A DNA stretch of 64,000 bases from Diphasiastrum complanatum (GCA_029204225.1 CM055094.1:31917841-31981840), one strand, 5' to 3'; positions 37,928-51,729 are shown, numbered from the stretch's first letter. Made by a program: numbers and translations. Notes: a model not told the origin generated them from the letters alone.

Positions 37928-38700
37928 AATGAGGCTAGAATCATTGACAAGTTCAATGGTTCTAACTTCTACATCTGGAAGTCAAAACTCCGGATGATGC
38001 TGATAGATAGAGATCTTTGGGATGTAGTAGAAGGTGCTGACCTGAAACCAAAAGATGGTGACCAAGCAAAGGCATGGAATTTCAAGGATTAGAAGGCCTT
38101 AGCATGTATCATACTCAATCTGGCCGACTCCCAGATATCCCACATTACCACATGCAAAACCTCTAAGGATGCATTAGATTTGTTATCAAATCTCTATGAG
38201 CCTCATGATGTAACCACTAGATCACATCTTAGAAGGAAGTTCTTTACTCTTAGCATGTCTGATTCTACTACCATCACTTCTCACATCAACAACTTCAAGT
38301 CTTTATTGGATCAGTTATCAGTTGTAGGATGCTCTATTCAAGATGATGATATCGTCATGGCCTTGCTTTATTCTCTTCCAAAGTCATATGAGCACTTTGT
38401 GGTGATGATCTCCACACAACTTGATCTCACTCTTCAAAAGGTGATTGGTCACCTACTTCAAGAAGAAATGCGGAGAAAGACTAGCAGCATGTCTATCAAA
38501 GACAAATCCATGGTTCTATACACCAAGAAGAAAGACTACTCCAAGGGTAAGAATCAAGTGCAACAACAACAACAAAAGCCTCACACTCAAGGTGAGCATG
38601 GTGGATCGCGCAAGAAGCCTTTTCGCAGATATTGCAAGAGAGCCAATCATGACATCAAGAAGTGTCGTATTCGGATCTACAACGAGACAAAGAAACAATA
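37928..38700 (+). pseudogene. Copia gag (plus-strand element)
   Basis: This encodes IIDKFNGSNFYIWKSKLRMM and DRDLWDVVEGADLKPKD, then an in-frame TAG near 38090, then SNLYEPHDVTTRSHLRRKF and ALLYSLPKSYEHFVVMIS, the UBN2-type copia gag. The zinc knuckle reads RRYCKRANHDIKKC: the first Cys of CX2C is Arg, so the knuckle is broken. The gag start codon is not certain. The stop, the knuckle loss and the missing LTR show decay. Confidence 0.85.
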
Positions 38701-38739
38701 ACAACAATAGCCAGGCTCCTCCAACGCGGCAAAATTCAA

Positions 38740-40690
38740 GGAGCAAGAAACACATTTGTTATTGGCTTACAACAACAACAATGAAGACTATGATAGCTGG
38801 TACCTGGACAATGGCGCTACCCAACACATGACCTCTCGCAAGGAATGGTTTATCGAGTATGCAGCTTACAGTAGAGATCAATTCATCTACCTCGGAGATT
38901 CAAACACCATACGTGTGGAAGGCAAAGGAACAGTGAAGATCACTTTCAACAATAATCTATCTATTTGTGTTCCCAACGTCCTTTATGTTCCTCAACTATC
39001 AAAGAACCTGTTATCAGTCTCTAAGATAATTGATGAGGGCTACGCTGTTACTTTCTCATCTAAGCAGTGTACAATATTCGAGGAAGATACTACTCTGACT
39101 ACATGCACTGGAGTTGGAAATCTTTATGTGCTCTCTAATTCAGTTGCATTAGCTAGTATCTCTAATGAAAATGTAAACGATAATGCTATTTTGTGGCATA
39201 GTCGATTTGGACACGTGAATACAAGATCACTTTCCTATATGCGTTGCAATAATTTAGGTGATGGATTGTATTTCTCTTCTTCATTAGATAGGATATCTTT
39301 ATTTTGTGAATCACGCGTCTATGGCAAACACTCTAGAAGCAAGTTTCTCAAATTATATTTCATCAAAACAAAGCATGTATTGGATCTTGTACATAACGAT
39401 CTTTGTGGTCCAATGCCAACTCCATCCTTAGGAGATGCAATCTATTTTATAACTTTCATAGATGATTGTTCTAGATGGTCTACAGTCATGTTCATTAAGC
39501 ACAAATCTGAAGCCTTTGAATGATTCAAGAGATTCAAGGCCATGACTGAGACACAAACGTGTACAAAAGTGAAGGCACTCCGAACTGATGGTGGAGGCGA
39601 ATACTCCTCTAACGAGATGTCCGACTACATGGCTGAGCATGGTATTAGAAGACAGTTCACCACTTCCTATTCACCTCAACAAAATGAGATTATAGAAAGG
39701 AAGAATTGCACTCTTCTCAAATCAGTTAGATCCATTCTACATCAAGCACACCTACCTACGAAACTCTGGACAGAAGCTACTGCCACAGCTTGTTACGTGC
39801 AAAACAGATCCAGCACCAAAGCCGTCAACAACAAAACTCCTTATGAAGTTTGGCATGGGCACAAGCCTAGTGTCAGCCATTTAAAAATCTTTGGTTGTAT
39901 ATGTTTTGTTCACATTTCTAAACAGCTTAGGAAGAAACTGGATCATAAGACAAATAAATGTATTTTCATTGGCTATTTTGATGAACATAAAGCTTATAAA
40001 GTTTATGATCCATCCACCAATGTAGTATTTGTCTCTAGGGATGTAATACTTCAAGAACATACATACTATGATTTCAAACAACCATCGATAAACGATGCTA
40101 TGTCATTTCAATCCTATTTTACGTAGCATGAATTCTTCCAACGATGATGTTCTTTCTACAAAACCTACAGCTTCAGCTACAGAAGCCGAGCAGCAGATAG
40201 TACCTATCATTAGACCAGACCAAGCCAACTCGAACAAATCTAAAGAAATTCAAGAAGAAGCATCATCTATCTTGATCAATCAAACGTCCGCAGATCCTCA
40301 CGGGCTCGAACAGTTTCCAAGAGGTATACACAATCATTTTGGACTTCATCAGAAGAACTAGAGAGCCTAGCCGAAGCAATTAACTCCAAGGATGTTGTGA
40401 AGTGACAAGAAGCTATGAAAAATGAGTACAACTCACTTTTGATGAATCAGACCTGGACACTGGTCGACTTTCTCACTCACAAGAGAGTATCGACAACAAG
40501 TGGATCTTCAAGAAGAAGATCAACTCTGATGGTTCCATTGCTAAATGGAAGGCACGGTTGGTGGCTAAAGGATTCACTCAAGTTCAAGGAGCGAATTATC
40601 AAGAAATCTTCAGTCCTGTTGTCAAGATGCAATCAATCAGGACTCTGATTGTGTTAGCAATCGTAGAAGACCTCGAAATGCACCAAACAC
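38740..40690 (+). pseudogene. Copia pol: protease, integrase and start of reverse transcriptase
   Basis: Domains in order: protease with WYLDNGATQHM (Asp kept, Ser to Asn), pre-integrase LWHSRFGHVNTRSL, and integrase with VHNDLCGPM, LRTDGGGEY and a degraded NEIIERKN in which the catalytic Glu is kept. The integrase C-terminal block contains VSHLKIFGCICFVHI and CIFIGYFDEHKAYKVYD. An in-frame TGA at 39522 replaces a Trp codon, and further frameshifts lie at 40126-40640. The RT starts with MKNEYNSLLMNQTWTLVDF and a frameshifted WIFKKKINSDGSIAKWKARL. It stops at EDLEMHQ near 40687, where the CACTA element begins. A small RT piece resumes at about 48293. Confidence 0.9.
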
Positions 40691-40699
40691 AATAACACA

Positions 40700-41110
40700 T
40701 TGCGCAAATTTCGACTTCCGCGTCTGACGTATGCTTAAAAATTCATAATCCATCGCAATCCGACACGTCGAAGTCTGACGTCCAAGTAAAAAATCCAAAA
40801 ATCAAAGTCTGACGATCAAGAAATATGGGCGGCAACCAATTTTTCAAAGGCACGTCGGAGTCCGACATGTCGGAGTCCGGCTTGCAGATGTGGATATGAC
40901 CTGTCACAAATTTAAAAAAAAAACAAATACGTGTAATCCGACGTGGACGTTGGAATTCGATGTGCGTCGGATTCCGACGTCCACGTCGGAAAGCCAAAAA
41001 ACCTGTCCACGGGATCTGGCACATTTGTTCGGGCCTGAATCGGCACAGACGTCGGATACCGACATGTTTGGAGGCCGTTGGATTCCGACGTCTGTTTCAA
41101 TCTTCTAATT
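40700..41110. repeat. Palindromic subterminal repeats of the CACTA element
   Basis: Variants of GTCGGA(N)TCCGAC recur in both orientations: TCGGAGTCCGACATGTCGGA near 40856, GTCGGATTCCGACGTCCACG near 40968, GTCGGATACCGACATG near 41051, and GTTGGATTCCGACGTC near 41077, with more half-sites between. The block is GC-rich compared with its surroundings. CACTA elements typically carry such arrays next to their ends as binding sites for their TNPA-like protein. The matching array is not visible at the right end. Confidence 0.7.
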
Positions 41111-41373
41111 CGCGCGATCCAGCGCCTTCTCTTTCACTTTGTCTTTTGCAAATTTGAGCGTCTTTGGAGTGATTGAGGGCAATTAGTGCTTGAGGGCTTG
41201 AGGGCTTGAAGATCAGTGTTTGAAAGTGCTTGAAGATCAGTGCTTGAAGATCATTGTTTAAAGTTGGTGCTTGATTTCTGTTTGTTTTGCTTTTTGTTTG
41301 TTTGTTTGAGGTTGATGTTTATTTGTTTGTTTTAAGAGGAGATAGAGAGTGTGAAAGATAAAAAGAGATGAAG

Positions 41374-42400
<1,027 letters not shown>

Positions 42401-43186
42401 ATAGATATACATGTTTGCACTTAAGCTTCAAATGAGTTTACCGGTGAGTTTGTGTTGTTTCAATTTGTCTTATTATTAGAATACGTTATCTAACATAGTA
42501 AAAAATTAAATGTAATTCGTAATTTTCATTTTGGTCAAAGCAATATCGTATTTTATAGCAATTAATTAATATGCAAAGGTGAAACGTAGATAATTAAAAT
42601 CCCCAATCCTAGGAAGGTGTGTAGCCCTTACTTTTCTCCCGTTAAAGGCGAGGTTCTAATCTTTCCAACTTGCATGAAAAAAATCTACACCCCGTAGGGA
42701 GGGAATATGTGGTGACATTCTGAAATAGGACATAACCGCAAGGTTCAGGTATTATAATTATCACATTCAACTCTATCTATAAAAATATACATAAAAAATA
42801 TTGCGATGAATATAAAAAAAAGAATGATAGATAATCACAGATCATTTTCATCATTTACATCATTTTCGTCATCACATATCATTTGGAGTTTGGATGAGTG
42901 GTTCAGGTTCTTCCAAAATGTCGCCAAAATTGAGTGATGGTTCGTCGTGTGTATCCAATTCAACAATATCTTTTTCTTCAAACACGCGTCGTTTTCTTGC
43001 ATTAAGTTGGATCACATACCACCATCTTGGATCTCTTCAATCTGGATGGAATATAATCTGCCAAAGAATTAAAAAAAATTAAGTTAGTATTATAAGATTG
43101 ATACATAAATAATTGGATTGCGAATATTAATGACATTGAAATTTTAGAGTCTCACTTGTTCGCAATGTCGTGGCAATACTAAAGTG

Positions 43187-46100
43187 TCATGAGAGTCCAT
43201 CAATATACATTTGGTTGAGTCGATTTGAAAAAAACTTTGAGTTATCATTTCTAATGGTGGCATTGCTTCCACGATAGATGACCTTAAACCATTTTACGTA
43301 AAAAATAAAGTATTTGTCGTGAGTCTCGTAATCGACTTCATAAATATGTTGCAATGTGCCGACATAGTCTAGGTCACCCGAAATGATATTAGGGTCTCTC
43401 GCACTATAATGACTCTCTTGTTGAAAGTTGGCCATTATATCACAATCATATGTACGTCGCTTGTTGTCAACTCTCTCAACATGGTAATGGTGTCCATATG
43501 CCCACATGGCAGTGTATGATGTATACTAAAACACACAAAAAAAAAAACAAATGTGTGTAATTAGAAATATTATTCATATATTGAGTAGTACAAAAACAAA
43601 ACTTTACATAAACAATATTCCACTAACCTTCCATCCACATCCGCGAACAAATTTCCATTCTAATTCGGTCACTTCTTCTCCATTTTTGAATGCTTTTAGC
43701 ATCGTATCAAAAACTCATTCACGAGAGCATTTTGAAGGTAAAGGCTCCAAAGGTTTGTCGTTCTCCAACGCCCTTCTTCTTCTTCAATTGATATTTCTTC
43801 TTCGTTTCAATGTTATGTTTCTTTCCTTTTTGGCTTCTTCATACCTTGAAATCCACTTTTCCATTTGTCCACAATTATATAGTATGAATGTGTCAATTTT
43901 TTCTTTTAATTGAGGTGAAAGTTTTTTTTGCACACCATTTCCTTGTGGTACTTCACCTTCACCACGTTCATCTTCTTCTTCACATCACATTTTTGGACTT
44001 GCAGGATGCAATTGTGAGATTATTCCGATGATATAAAACAAGGATTCTTGTACAAGCCAACTTTTTGCAATGCTACCTTCTGGCCTTGCCTTTCGTCTCA
44101 CAAAGCCCTTTAAAACTTTCATAAAGCGCTCAAGGTAGAACATCCATCTCGTGTGCACAGGTCCTACAATTGATACTTCTTCGACCAAATGCACTAGAAG
44201 ATGAACTTGTATATCCAAAAAGAAAGTTGAAAAATCTCTTTCCAACAAACATACCATTTCAATCATTTGGATTTTCATGGAATCCAATTCAATATTTTTT
44301 ATTTCTTTTGAGGAAATCCACCTACAAGATTGATAGTACATTAGGTTGTTTAACACATAAAAAAATTAAAATATCACATATTTATGCAAGTGCTTAAAAA
44401 AATATACACCCTATCATCGATGACAAATTGTAAAGCATATTTCGTACGTCATCATTGAAAGACCTCGAATAGAAAGTGGAAGTATGAATTGCAACATCTT
44501 ATGCCAATCATGTGATTTCAATCCACTTAATTTACCATCGTTGGTAAATGACTTGCATAAAGAATGTACATAGCCTGTTGGAGTTCTCATTTATTTTATG
44601 ACATGTTTAACATATGAGAGTTGCTCTTTTGTAAGAATTCACGGCACGCTAGGTAGAATCTCATCTCCACCTTCGGTGTATTGAATCCAATAGGGTCTTT
44701 TCACATTGGCCGCTTGTAGATCTTTACGAGCTGCAGAGTTGTCTTTTATGCCAATGATGTAGTTCCATAAGGATTCACTGACGTTTTTGAATATGTGCAT
44801 ATGATCCAATAGATGGTTTATCAATAAATTCCTCCAATAGGGTAATTTATGAAAAATGGACAACCATTTCATACCATCAATGGATTCATTTCATGAAGAA
44901 TTAACGTCGTGATATTTAAGCCATTCACCATGCCATTCCGCTACTCCCATGCGTGGGGGTGGTGGTGTAGTTAGAGGATTATCTCCTTGCCCTCCAAAAA
45001 ATCGCCTATTGAACCTTCGAAAATGATGATCAGGCGGCAAGTATTTGCGATGATTTTTGTACACCACTTTTTTTAACACAAATTGTGCTATGTCGAGACT
45101 CCAAAAGTGGTCCACAAATATAACATGCGTTGTAACCCGATGTGGTTAAACCTGCATAGTTCATAAACCAAATTAAACATAAGCTTAGTTAAATATACTC
45201 AAACGATAACCCTAAAACGGATTAGATTCATTATATAGATACCTGAACATTCGCTTAAACCGGGGTAGTCATGCATCGTCCACATTAGAATTCCACGAAC
45301 AACGAAGTTTCGTTGTTGTAAAGGTCTCGAGATGTTATAAGCATGAATACCATTCCAAAGAATGAACAATTCATCGATCAAAGGTGCAAGATACACATCC
45401 ATGTTCTTGGCCTTGTACTTTCCTAGAATCAATAAAGCCAATAACAAGTGTTCCGTTTTAATACTCAACCATGGAGGTATGTTGTAATTAACGAGCACAA
45501 CTGGCCATGTGGACCAAGTTGACGCTTGAACGCTAAATGGATTTACGCCATCCATAGCAAGGCCAAATCTCAAATTACGAGGTTCATTTTTAAACACGGG
45601 CCATTGGTCTTCAATATGTTTCCATGCAGGTGAATCACTTGGTACTCGCATCACATCATCCGTAGATCGATTTTTGACATGCCAATCCATTAGTTGTGCC
45701 AAAGATTTACATCGAAATAAACATTTCAATCGTGGAATGTCGTAACACTTTTCGTGGCAGTTTATCCCCTTGTACATCATCTCGAAAACGTGAAGCATTA
45801 CAACTGGACATTGAAACTTTTCTGAATGTTCACCTATATAGAATATGGTCTTCTAGACATGCATGTATTGTATTGTAATCCATTCCAAGCGCGATCATCA
45901 TCTTTCATGCCTCTTTTCATGTTTTAGGTATCACATTTTCTTTCGGAAGTATTCGATGCAACAACCTAAAAAAAGAGCAATGTGAGTTGTTAGAAAAGAA
46001 AAAAAATTAACTTAATGTAAATATGCTATAAAGTATAATAGTTGTGTTATGCGTTAAGTACCCGAATAAAGATGTCACGCTACGATCACTCCATTTATAT

Positions 46101-46700
46101 GTTGCTTGAAGGTTTAGAATAAGAATTGATGTAACTAGTCTCGAAATGGATGCTCCAAGATATAGAAGAGTGTCTACCTCCTTGTGCAATAGAATCTCGT
46201 CTTCATCCATCTCAAATTGTTCGTGATCTCCGTTTTTATTAGAAGATGCATGCATATCATCATTCTCATTTGTTTCAAAGTAAGATTCAAATATGTTGTG
46301 CATTGCTTCATCGTGTTGCACCTCATCATCATAATCATTAGAATTAAGTTGATTATTCTCTTTTCCAATTGTGTTTGCCTCTTCAATTTGTTTCATTCTT
46401 TATTTTCTCATGTCTATCAAAACTTGACATTGATTGTAACTAAATCCGGATGGATCAACTTCGTGAAATGGCATTCAATGTATTGGCTACACACATAAAA
46501 CAAATTTCATAAGTGACATATATAGATTGACGAAGATTATAATAAAAAACAATCATATAAAATTAACAAACCTCAACGTCTTCCAAATTCGATGGTTGAC
46601 TTTTTTCTTTTCTCCAAACTTCCACAAATGATTTTTAACAATGCATTTTTCACGCATCTTAAGTCCATCACACTTGAGACATGTGCATCATATTTATTTT
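43187..46700 (-). pseudogene. CACTA tnp2-type transposase with DUF4218- and DUF4216-like C-terminal parts
   Basis: Read downward from 46700: an N-terminal transposase-associated-like region near 46650-46570, then LLYLGASISRLVTSILILNL at 46180-46110, then the tnp2 core at 45798-45243. The core has RFGLAMDGVNPFSVQAS, STWPVVLVNYNIPPWLSIK and NMDVYLAPLIDELFILWN, with Asp in AMDG and in the LIDEL segment, and an exon end at GTTCAG|GTATCT. The next exon (45115-44891) gives VYKNHRKYLPPDHHFRRFN; 44872-44639 gives LPYWRNLLINHLLDHMHIFK. A stop follows. DUF4218-like sequence (SHDWHKMLQFILPLSIRGLS, 44520-44440; LVHLVEEVSIVGPVHTRWMF, 44200-44140) and DUF4216-like sequence (GTLQHIYEVDYETHDKYFIF, 43355-43296) complete it. 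The transposase would cut and paste the element in the nucleus. Stops at 44639 and after DUF4218 show partial decay. Confidence 0.8.
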
Positions 46701-47138
46701 GAAAATAATTTTTCTACGAGAAACAAAAATCAAGTACATGTCACTTTAGCACAATATTGTAACTTATAATAACAAAGTTTTTATGAACAAGAACACATGC
46801 ATTATTACTTACCCTGTTAAATTGAGTACTGTCTTCATCGCTACACTGATCTAAATGTAAATCATCTCGTTGTGATAAACTGCATATATGCACAAATACA
46901 AAACACAAATAACATAAAATTATTGTATGATTCTAATATTTTAATTTTTAGATATACTTATTCTTATACATTGTCGCTTGCATGATTCTTATGCCAGTCT
47001 TGGTACAGGTTTGAGCTCCACACGCGTATCTCTCTTCTTTTGTTAACACATGTATGAAAGTCCCATTCCAATATGCATTAAAGTTCTGTAATCGATTTTT
47101 TTTTCCTACTTCATTTCAATATATTAGGGTTTATTATA

Positions 47139-48140
47139 ATGTATTGTATGTTTATAAATGTAGTAATCATGTCGGGGTCAAACAGTGGTGAAAGCTCGGG
47201 AGACTTTGTAAAAAATTTATATGAATCATTAACTCCCGAGCAAAAAACACAACTGCAAAATATGCTTAGCCAAAATGAGGGTGGTCTCTCACAAGAGCCC
47301 GCGACTCCTGCCCCCATCGAAGAGTCATCCACAAATCCTTACTATGACGTGGATCCTCAAGGCAATATAATTGCCAATAGAAAAGGGAGGTTGGTTTTGG
47401 ACCGACTCTATTTTTTATGCCAACGTCATTCTGGAGACACATTATTTAGTAAATGGTCCGAACAACCTGCTGCCGATAAACGACAGGTTATTGGTACCTT
47501 CATGACGAATATCAACAAAAAGAGAAATTCAAGGAAAAGGAAATTTATAAGCATATGAGCTTATGGATTAGTCATCATCATGATATGGCACGACGAGCTT
47601 ATAGGAACGGGCAATCCAAGCTTTCCTGGTGTTCAAAAAATGATTGGAACCGTGTAAAAGCAAACGAACGAACACCGGATAAATACAAGATTCAGAAATA
47701 TGATGCGACCGCTAGGATGCATGGGATAGGCAATCCTAGGTTGGGCTCAAGCGGAAAGGCGGGATTGCAAACAAGCATGGTAAGTGAACTTACACTACTC
47801 TTATAGTTTATCTTTGATTTTATATGATTTTATTTTTTAATATGCATTATAACTAGCTGCTTCAACGTAGCCCTAAATTAATTTCAACTTCAATTGAATG
47901 CATGGATAGTTGGCGAACTATGGACATCTGCCAACTACGGAGGAGTACGAATTTGCCTTCAAAAAATCGTATGACGCATTAGTCGACAAACTAAAGAGCG
48001 AGGGTCATCCTCCAAATGTAAGTACTAGTTTTTGTATTTATACTAATGTGGTTTATATTTCGACGTCAATTTTATTTAATTTAATACGATCAAGTATTAA
48101 ATATTAATGTAGTTTGTTTGCTTGTGTTCATGTAGATTGG
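47139..48140 (+). pseudogene. Transposase_24-like (TNPA-type) gene of the CACTA element
   Basis: The frame from 47169 begins MSGSNSGESSGDFVKNLYES and is acidic, Gln/Ser-rich, then RLVLDRLYFLCQRHSGDTLF. One base of frameshift near 47510 leads to KEKEIYKHMSLWISHHHD, DWNRVKANERTPDKY and MHGIGNPRLGSSGKAGLQTS. Then comes an exon end (AGCATG|GTAAGTG, about 47780) and an exon from about 47910 with LANYGHLPTTEEYEFAFKKS. This order matches the plant Transposase_24 family, the DNA-binding partner of tnp2. It is transcribed away from tnp2, with about 500 bp between the 5' regions, so a shared bidirectional promoter near 46.7-47.1 kb is likely. Confidence 0.6.
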
Positions 48141-48292
48141 ACGTCACGATGACGACAAGGAGATTAGGTTTATAAGTTTTAGTTGATGTTAGATTTAGAA
48201 AGACTCGTGCGACATCAAAGCACCAATTTTGTAATATATTGATTCATATTATGAAACATATTATTATTGCAAATGATCATGCTATATTGCCA

Positions 48293-48384
48293 TTGTTTTT
48301 ATATGTGCAATGTACCCTTATCATTCACTAATAGGATCTCTAATGTATGTAATGCTGTGTACTAGACCAGATTTAGCATACATT
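48293..48384 (+). pseudogene. Copia reverse transcriptase C-terminal fragment
   Basis: GSLMYVMLCTRPDLAY is the standard copia motif near the end of the RT domain. It is probably the rest of the plus-strand copia element broken by the CACTA insertion. The sequence ends abruptly at about 48380, where minus-strand copia gag begins. Confidence 0.75.
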
Positions 48385-48745
48385 TGTTGTTTCATATAGA
48401 CCAATAAGAATGTCCCAAGTTTCTTTGGAGCTAGAACAATTTGCTACATGAGCTATTTGTGAATCTTTAAGTTTTAGAGATACAATGGTAAGAGCCTTGC
48501 CATCCTTAGCTTCCCAGGTGGTTAGCATGTCAAGTTCAGCCGGCTTGGCTATTGAACCATTGATGTATCTCCAAAGTTCTTTTTCAGTGAGTATCATCTT
48601 CATCTTGAATTTCCACAAGTGGAAGTCATCACCGTTGAACTTATTGATCAAGCGGATTTTCGAAGATGTACCTTACATGATGAATGATCTTAGAAATTAT
48701 AAAATAGTCTTGAATACTAATAATCGTTTGGAACGATGGCTCTGA
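48373..48745 (-). pseudogene. Copia gag N-terminal part (minus strand) with tRNA-Met primer site
   Basis: The minus frame starting at 48651 reads MINKFNGDDFHLWKFKMKMI, LTEKELWRYINGSIAKP and SKETWDILIGLYETTN, the start of copia gag. The primer binding site TTGGTATCAGAGC lies at 48751-48739, between the LTR and gag. The gag breaks off at about 48380, so only the first 90 residues exist. Confidence 0.85.
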
Positions 48746-48753
48746 TACCAACT

Positions 48754-49597
48754 TGTTGGGTTCCTACTAGTCTGATAATGCCAACTAGTTGGGTTTAAAC
48801 TACTCAAAGACCAGCTTGTTGAATTTCTTTGTATGCAGAATAAATAGAGAGAAATCAACATGCAAATTATAACAGGATCTTTACCAAACTATAGATTCAG
48901 ACTATTACTTAGATCGACAGGAGGAATATCTTAGAAAGTGTCGAAGACAACCATGAAGGGAGTGAAACAGTTATATATGTAAGACAACCATGTTTCCTTT
49001 GAGATTAGATATTCTGAGTGAGTCATGGAGCGAGTATCAATATGAGAGAGATAATTTTGATACAATGGAGTTCACGAGGAAACTCTGAATCACGCTTACA
49101 CTAATTGACTCTTTCCTCTTACATCATCATATATACATAATATGTTGCTATTATGTACATATAAATGTGATAGCTATAAAAATTGTGTGGGCAACAAGCG
49201 TGAAGTAATGTAGTTACTACACAATACTGAAATGAATTGTGATGTGGTCTATGTTGAACAGGACGAAGGACGAGCTCCATTTTGAATGGTAATAGTCGAC
49301 AATCATCGACGATCGTCGAAGACTTTGGGCAAGTCAAGTCGATTGGCTTGCTCTTGAGAAGATGTCGATTTCGATGGAGTTTGATGTCAGGATGTCGATG
49401 AAGTCGAGTCGATAAAGTCGATGAAGGGGACTTCGACGAAGTCAATCCTGCTTCTGCTTCAAGTCGATTTATTGCACAGATTGTTCGACTTATGCGAGTA
49501 AGGCTTCATGTCGTTGTAGAGGGCGAATATATTTACATAGTACATTGGTGCTCAAGAATCAAATTCGAGTGAGTCGACGTGAAGATTAACTCCAACA
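48754..49597 (-). mobile_element. 5' LTR of the minus-strand copia element, 844 bp
   Basis: TG...CA ends are clear: on the minus strand it starts TGTTGGAGTTAATC at 49597 and ends GGAACCCAACA at 48754, next to the primer binding site. The sequence after the LTR start is AATTC; the partner target site is lost with the rest of the element. The U3 part (49265-49480) is packed with TCGA-containing hexamers such as GTCGAT and GTCGAA. Confidence 0.8.
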
Positions 49598-49599
49598 AA

Positions 49600-51097
49600 T
49601 TCATATTGTCAATGGAAATACTCTCAGGGCAAAGTGTGCTTATAAAGAATCATATAAAAGTTCTTTGAAATCCAATTTGGGAGCAACTAAGTTCTGACTT
49701 TGATGATGTAGTTTCGGATAATCCTTGTTGGAGTGACATGCAGAGACACATGTACTGCAACGTCAGGAGGGATCCCCTTCATTTTTTTATAACTTCACGC
49801 AAATACATCTCAGTATTTGCGCAATAACTATTCCAAATCCTGTAATTGGGCTGGATTCAGGTGGGCTCCTACTTGCACGATACAGTCTATATCTTCATTA
49901 TCATCCTTTGAATTGAGAGGTACAGTCTTGGCAGGTCCCTCAAAAGAAGTTGATGGTAGTTGAGGTTCTCGTTTTGGCTTTACCATATTGATGATGACAT
50001 CATCAGTCGTGTAATCCTTAAAGTGTTGAGAACATCATAAAGTGGATCATCAACTACCTCAGGTGGGATTTAGGAATGTCCTTTCTAGCCAGCTATCAGT
50101 CGACAGGGTCTGCTTGCTTCTAAACTTCTATGATTTGCAATATAGTAGTAATGCAATGGTGATGTACCCACCCGTCAATTAGTATATCTACGACCTGATC
50201 TCCATCCTACTGATAATGGATGCTCAACTTCAATCTGGATCTATCAGAATTCGAGTTCCTACATTCTACAGTTTGTTTCGGTTCTTAGTGCTTGCTACAA
50301 CTGTTACTCACTCAACACTTGTAACAAAAATCCTCAGGGAGTCAAGCACCAAACAGCATCAAATTGGAATGATATTGATCTACCGCAAGGCCTTGCACAT
50401 CTACTCGATCTTAATTACAAATCCAGACTTTAAAGGAGAAGAATCAGCAACAAAACACATTCATACATCAGTATTCGAACTTAATGCATGAAAATGGAGC
50501 GTAGATGGTAATGCAAATAAGACGATCTTCAATTAACAATGCAACAACATTTCAGTACAATATATAGTGCTTGGAAACTTGTGGAGGAGGCCTCTATCTA
50601 GACCCACGAGCTGGTGAATCCAATTTTATCATATTTTGGATTCCACCTCTTACAACTGAGTGAACCCCAATCTATAAAGATTTAAGTTCCACCTCTTACT
50701 TGATAATAGAAGGCCTCTTTATTAAAAAACATAACTTAATCTGAGAGAATCTAAATTACTAGCTCCCACATGGCTTTCCATCTTTTGGGAACTACCATGA
50801 AACTCACAGAATATACATTTTTAGCCTAGCATTAATGATTCTTGTGCTCTCAGACTCGGCTCTCAATTTCATCTCTGCTGGAAGCCCTTTTGAGTGGAGA
50901 GGTTTTCCATCGACACCTCGGGGCATGGCATCAGCTACCATTATCCTCCCCTATAGTGTTGCAGGTCCCACTGCATTGCTTCAGCTTTGACGTGTGGTTC
51001 TTGGAAAGGCATGGATATGCACTTGCCTACGTAAAACCAAGGACTTATTGGCTTCGATTTTGCATGTCTCAGCAAATTTTCAAGTTTCAATAGCTTT
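49600..51097. other. No recognisable gene
   Basis: A few frames of up to 91 codons without motif. No termini, splice pairs or retrotransposon parts are recognised. Confidence 0.35.
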
Positions 51098-51721
51098 TTA
51101 GGACAGCCCTGCATAACTGAGAGTCTCTTGCTTTTCCTTGTCAGCTTTTTTTTTATCAAGAGATTTCTCATAGCCGACCTTCCTTCCGATGGCTTCAAAT
51201 GTGATGAACCTCATCTTTGCACCCAACAAAATAGGTCCCAAGTACGGGTTCATTTCGGGTATGAACTTATTTCCATACCACTTCTCGATCATCTGCACGT
51301 ACTGACTGGAAGTAAATGCGACTCGAAAATAAAGCCTCACCATCATTAGATGTGCATCTTTCATTTGTAAAGGCTGGTTGACGTCCAACTTGATGGGTGG
51401 CAGACCTTTATTCCAATAGCACTCTAACGTCGCAAGAAAGGCTAAAGATAAGCAATAGTTAGCTCTTTCTTGGACTATGGTATCCGCACTTCCCCTATAA
51501 GTATACCCAAACTTTAGGAGCACGTCTTGATACTTTACAAGGGTTGAGCTTGAGTCAATTCCTAGAATTATAGGCCAATTGACTTGTCGCTCGGCTGGCT
51601 TCGTTTTCTTCCAAGGATCTCTTCTCTTGGTCGGCACATAGTAGGGATCAGTCCTTTTTCCCCACCTATCTTGCATTTTTTTCAAGGGAGGAAGACCTGT
51701 TGGTTGAACTGCTGCTTGCAC
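51098..51721 (-). CDS. Unknown ORF, 207 residues
   Basis: This is one of the longest uninterrupted non-repeat frames in the window, and I do not recognise it. It starts MQAAVQPTGLPPLKKM, then a basic segment (PTKRRDPWKKTKPAERQ), then a predicted globular part (IDSSSTLVKYQDVLLKFGY, CLSLAFLATLECYWNKGL, RLYFRVAFTSSQYVQMIEKW), and ends with a Lys-rich tail (KKKADKEKQE). It has no membrane segment and no zinc motif. It lies on the strand opposite the gypsy protease remnant next to it. It may be the extra ORF of a retrotransposon or a fragment of a host gene. Confidence 0.4.
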   Translation of the reverse strand: MQAAVQPTGLPPLKKMQDRWGKRTDPYYVPTKRRDPWKKTKPAERQVNWPIILGIDSSSTLVKYQDVLLKFGYTYRGSADTIVQERANYCLSLAFLATLECYWNKGLPPIKLDVNQPLQMKDAHLMMVRLYFRVAFTSSQYVQMIEKWYGNKFIPEMNPYLGPILLGAKMRFITFEAIGRKVGYEKSLDKKKADKEKQETLSYAGLS

Positions 51722-51729
51722 CCGCTGCT

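Noticed and set aside
40990-41100. Frames with FDVRRIPTSTSESQ-type repeats
   Set aside because: They are translations of the palindromic subterminal repeats, open by chance in several frames on both strands.
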